Of a stretch of 52,231 nt of DNA, positions 50,637 through 52,231 are shown piece after piece. Source of the DNA: Allobosea sp. TND4EK4 (GTDB taxonomy: Bacteria; Pseudomonadota; Alphaproteobacteria; Rhizobiales; Beijerinckiaceae); assembly GCF_900156025.1 (NCBI RefSeq), contig NZ_FTMO01000022.1, forward strand, positions 1-52,231, written 5' to 3'. The stretch's first letter is position 1. Each line of letters begins with the position of its first letter. The notes under the pieces were generated by a model. That model saw only the letters and a list, made by a program, of their open reading frames with translations, did no database searches and had not been told where the DNA came from. The translations under genes and the position numbers were made by a program.

Positions 50637-52231
50637 ATGGCAATCGCTGGATTTGATAGAATAGCCGCATTCGGTGTGGCGGGCGCGTATCGAAAACCAC
50701 TCGCCCGGTCGCGGCTGCGGGCCGCGATGTTGGGCAGCGCGGGCCGGCCTGCTCTTCTGGTCGCCTGCCTCCCAGTGCTGCTGCTGGGCGATCCTTCATC
50801 GCCGGGCGCTGCGCGTGCCGCGGACGTGACCATCAGCACCCCGACGACCGGAACACCCGGAACGGGTGGCGGTATTCCCATCGCCGGCGGGGATGGCGCC
50901 CAGTACACATCGGGCGAGACGGTCAACGTGAATGCGACGGTCGCTGGCGGTGCGGGCGGAGCAGGCCCCACCTTTCTAGGACAGGGTCTGCGCGGCAGCG
51001 CGGGCGGCACCGGCCTCGGATTCGATGCCGGTGGCACGGCCAATGTCAACGCCGCGATCACTGGCGGAGCAGGCGGCGCAGGTGGCAATACCGTCAGCGG
51101 CAACGTTAGCGGAGGCGCCGGTGGCGCCGGCGGCGAGGGTCTCGCGTTCAGGGCCGGCGCCGGCACGGCAAATATTGCCGCAACCGTTACGGGAGGCAGT
51201 GGCGGCGATGGCGGCACCAGCACTGGTCCCGGCGGCAGCGGCGGCGCGGGCGGCGCGGGTCTGGTGCTGACACAGGGTGGAGCGGCGACCATCAACGCCG
51301 CCGTCAGTGGTGGCACGGGGGGCAGCGGCTCCGGTGTTGGTAACGGCGGTGCCGGCGGCGCGGGCCTCGTGCTGACCCAAGGCGGAACGGTGACCATCAA
51401 TGCCGCCGTTACCGGTGCAAGGGGCGGCAGCAGCGGAGGCGGTAGCGCCGGTACAGGCGGTGTGGGCATCACCGGAGCCGACATGAACCTCACGCTGGGC
51501 GGCGGCGCCATCGTCTCCGGCGGCTTCGATGGAGGCGGCTTCACCAGCTCCAACGCAATCACCTTCACCGGCGGCACGAACCGCCTCGAACTCACTTCGG
51601 GCGCCACGGTGCTGGGCAATGTGCAGGCAAGCGGCGACAGCACCTTCGTGCTCGGAGGCGCGACCGACGGCACCTTCACCATCAGACAACTCGCGAGCAC
51701 CTATCAGTTCAAGGGCTTCACCCGTTTCGAAAAGGCGGGCACATCGACCTGGACCCTGACCACGACAGGCAGATTTACCGGTCCAGGTGTCGTCAGCGGC
51801 GGCAAGCTCGTCGTCTTGAGCGACATTCACTCTTTCTCCAGCCTGACGGTGAATCCCGGCGGCACGCTCGGCGGCACGGGCACAGTCGGCACGACGACGA
51901 TTGCCGGCGGCACGCTGGCGCCGGGCAATTCGATCGGCACGCTCAGCGTCGCCGGCAACCTTTCCTTCAGCGCCGGCTCGACCTATGCGGTCGAAGTCTC
52001 TCCGACGGCCTCAGACCGCGTCAACGTCACCGGCACGGCGGCGCTCGGCGGCGCCACGGTGGCGGCGTCCTTCGCCGCGGGAACCTATGTCGCCAAGCAG
52101 TACACCATCCTCAACGCCACGGGCGGGGTGAACGGCACCTTCGGCACCAAGGCCGACACGAACCTGCCTGCGGGCTTCAAGTCCAGCCTCGGTTACGACG
52201 CCAACAACGCCTATCTCACCCTGGCGCTGGA
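50637..52231 (+). CDS. Glycine-rich autotransporter passenger, 3'-truncated by the window end
   Basis: An open frame of more than 530 codons that runs off the window. It starts MAIAGFDRIAAFGVAGAYRK, a long basic N-region, then a hydrophobic core PALLVACLPVLLLG and a likely cleavage near ARAADVTIST, i.e. an extended signal peptide. The passenger contains about five imperfect modules built on a strand such as TANVNAAITGG followed by a Gly/Ala/Ser-rich turn (GGAGGAGG), at roughly 50916, 51033, 51167, 51278 and 51386. Later parts, GGKLVVLSDIHSFSSLTVNP, GGTLGGTGTVGTTTIAGGTL and APGNSIGTLSVAGNLSF, are classic autotransporter-associated beta-strand motifs. The outer-membrane beta-barrel should follow beyond the window. 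ATG 50637 has a G-rich site (GGGGGGCAGG) just before; ATGs at 50610 and 50727 are alternatives. Probable surface adhesin-like or matrix protein (inference). Confidence 0.8.
   Translation, partial: MAIAGFDRIAAFGVAGAYRKPLARSRLRAAMLGSAGRPALLVACLPVLLLGDPSSPGAARAADVTISTPTTGTPGTGGGIPIAGGDGAQYTSGETVNVNATVAGGAGGAGPTFLGQGLRGSAGGTGLGFDAGGTANVNAAITGGAGGAGGNTVSGNVSGGAGGAGGEGLAFRAGAGTANIAATVTGGSGGDGGTSTGPGGSGGAGGAGLVLTQGGAATINAAVSGGTGGSGSGVGNGGAGGAGLVLTQGGTVTINAAVTGARGGSSGGGSAGTGGVGITGADMNLTLGGGAIVSGGFDGGGFTSSNAITFTGGTNRLELTSGATVLGNVQASGDSTFVLGGATDGTFTIRQLASTYQFKGFTRFEKAGTSTWTLTTTGRFTGPGVVSGGKLVVLSDIHSFSSLTVNPGGTLGGTGTVGTTTIAGGTLAPGNSIGTLSVAGNLSFSAGSTYAVEVSPTASDRVNVTGTAALGGATVAASFAAGTYVAKQYTILNATGGVNGTFGTKADTNLPAGFKSSLGYDANNAYLTLAL

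Noticed and set aside
50916..51440. Repeats in the autotransporter as a possible CRISPR or DNA satellite
   Set aside because: The period is irregular (about 108-132 bases), spacers are not unique elements, and the repeat is explained by protein modules in an open frame.
50531..51700. 389-codon proline-rich minus-strand frame
   Set aside because: It is the complement of the glycine-rich autotransporter repeats (GGC/GGT Gly codons read as Ala/Pro codons), and the plus strand has a signal peptide and family motifs.

Overview
The window looks like chromosomal DNA of a GC-rich alphaproteobacterium, most likely a member of Hyphomicrobiales such as a Bosea-like soil bacterium. This is inferred from gene content: a PccR-type short-chain acyl-CoA regulator divergent from pccB, several branched-chain-amino-acid-type (Liv) ABC importers dedicated to catabolic clusters, a RIME-like palindrome, and IS5/IS630/IS3 elements of rhizobial type. 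No rRNA, tRNA or CRISPR array was seen.

Region A (366-25975) is a catabolic island for a branched, probably isoprenoid or methyl-branched, carboxylic acid. A long leftward operon encodes a substrate-binding protein, a biotin-dependent acyl-CoA carboxylase (two subunits), a 3-methylglutaconyl-CoA-hydratase-like crotonase, HMG-CoA lyase, an acyl-CoA dehydrogenase, an SDR, a full Liv-type importer with an embedded acyl-CoA synthetase, a PaaK-like protein, a hotdog thioesterase and a second, long acyl-CoA dehydrogenase. Rightward genes add an alpha-methylacyl-CoA racemase, an MBL-fold hydrolase, a TetR regulator, a thiolase and acetoacetyl-CoA synthetase; a PAS-LuxR regulator faces left. Together these can import an acid, activate it, epimerise and oxidise it, carboxylate the 3-methyl-enoyl-CoA, hydrate and cleave it to acetyl-CoA plus acetoacetate, then convert acetoacetate to two acetyl-CoA.

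Region B (26413-37606) looks like core genome: a compact leftward operon pccB - small ORF - pccA - mutA - mutB - etfB - etfA for propionyl-CoA to succinyl-CoA with an electron-transfer flavoprotein, controlled by the divergent PccR-type regulator through TTTGCAAA sites. It is bordered by transposase relics on the left (26181-26380) and by an IS5 element inserted in an IS3 relic on the right (37647-38778).

Region C (38804-48619) is a second catabolic island: a flavin reductase, a MarR regulator, a second complete Liv importer, an HpaB-type flavin monooxygenase, a cupin, an alpha/beta hydrolase and an aspartate-dehydrogenase-like enzyme. Three promoters carry the same MarR-like operator, TATATAA-N5-TTATATA (one copy degenerate), placed just after the -35 box, which ties the whole set into one regulon. 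I cannot match this gene set to a characterised pathway; it is the best candidate for an undescribed system.

Region D (48659-50321) is an IS630 element followed by a mosaic of broken mobile genes (serine recombinase tail, IS3 orfB tail, tyrosine integrase tail). Region E (50637 to the end) is the start of a glycine-rich autotransporter that runs off the window.
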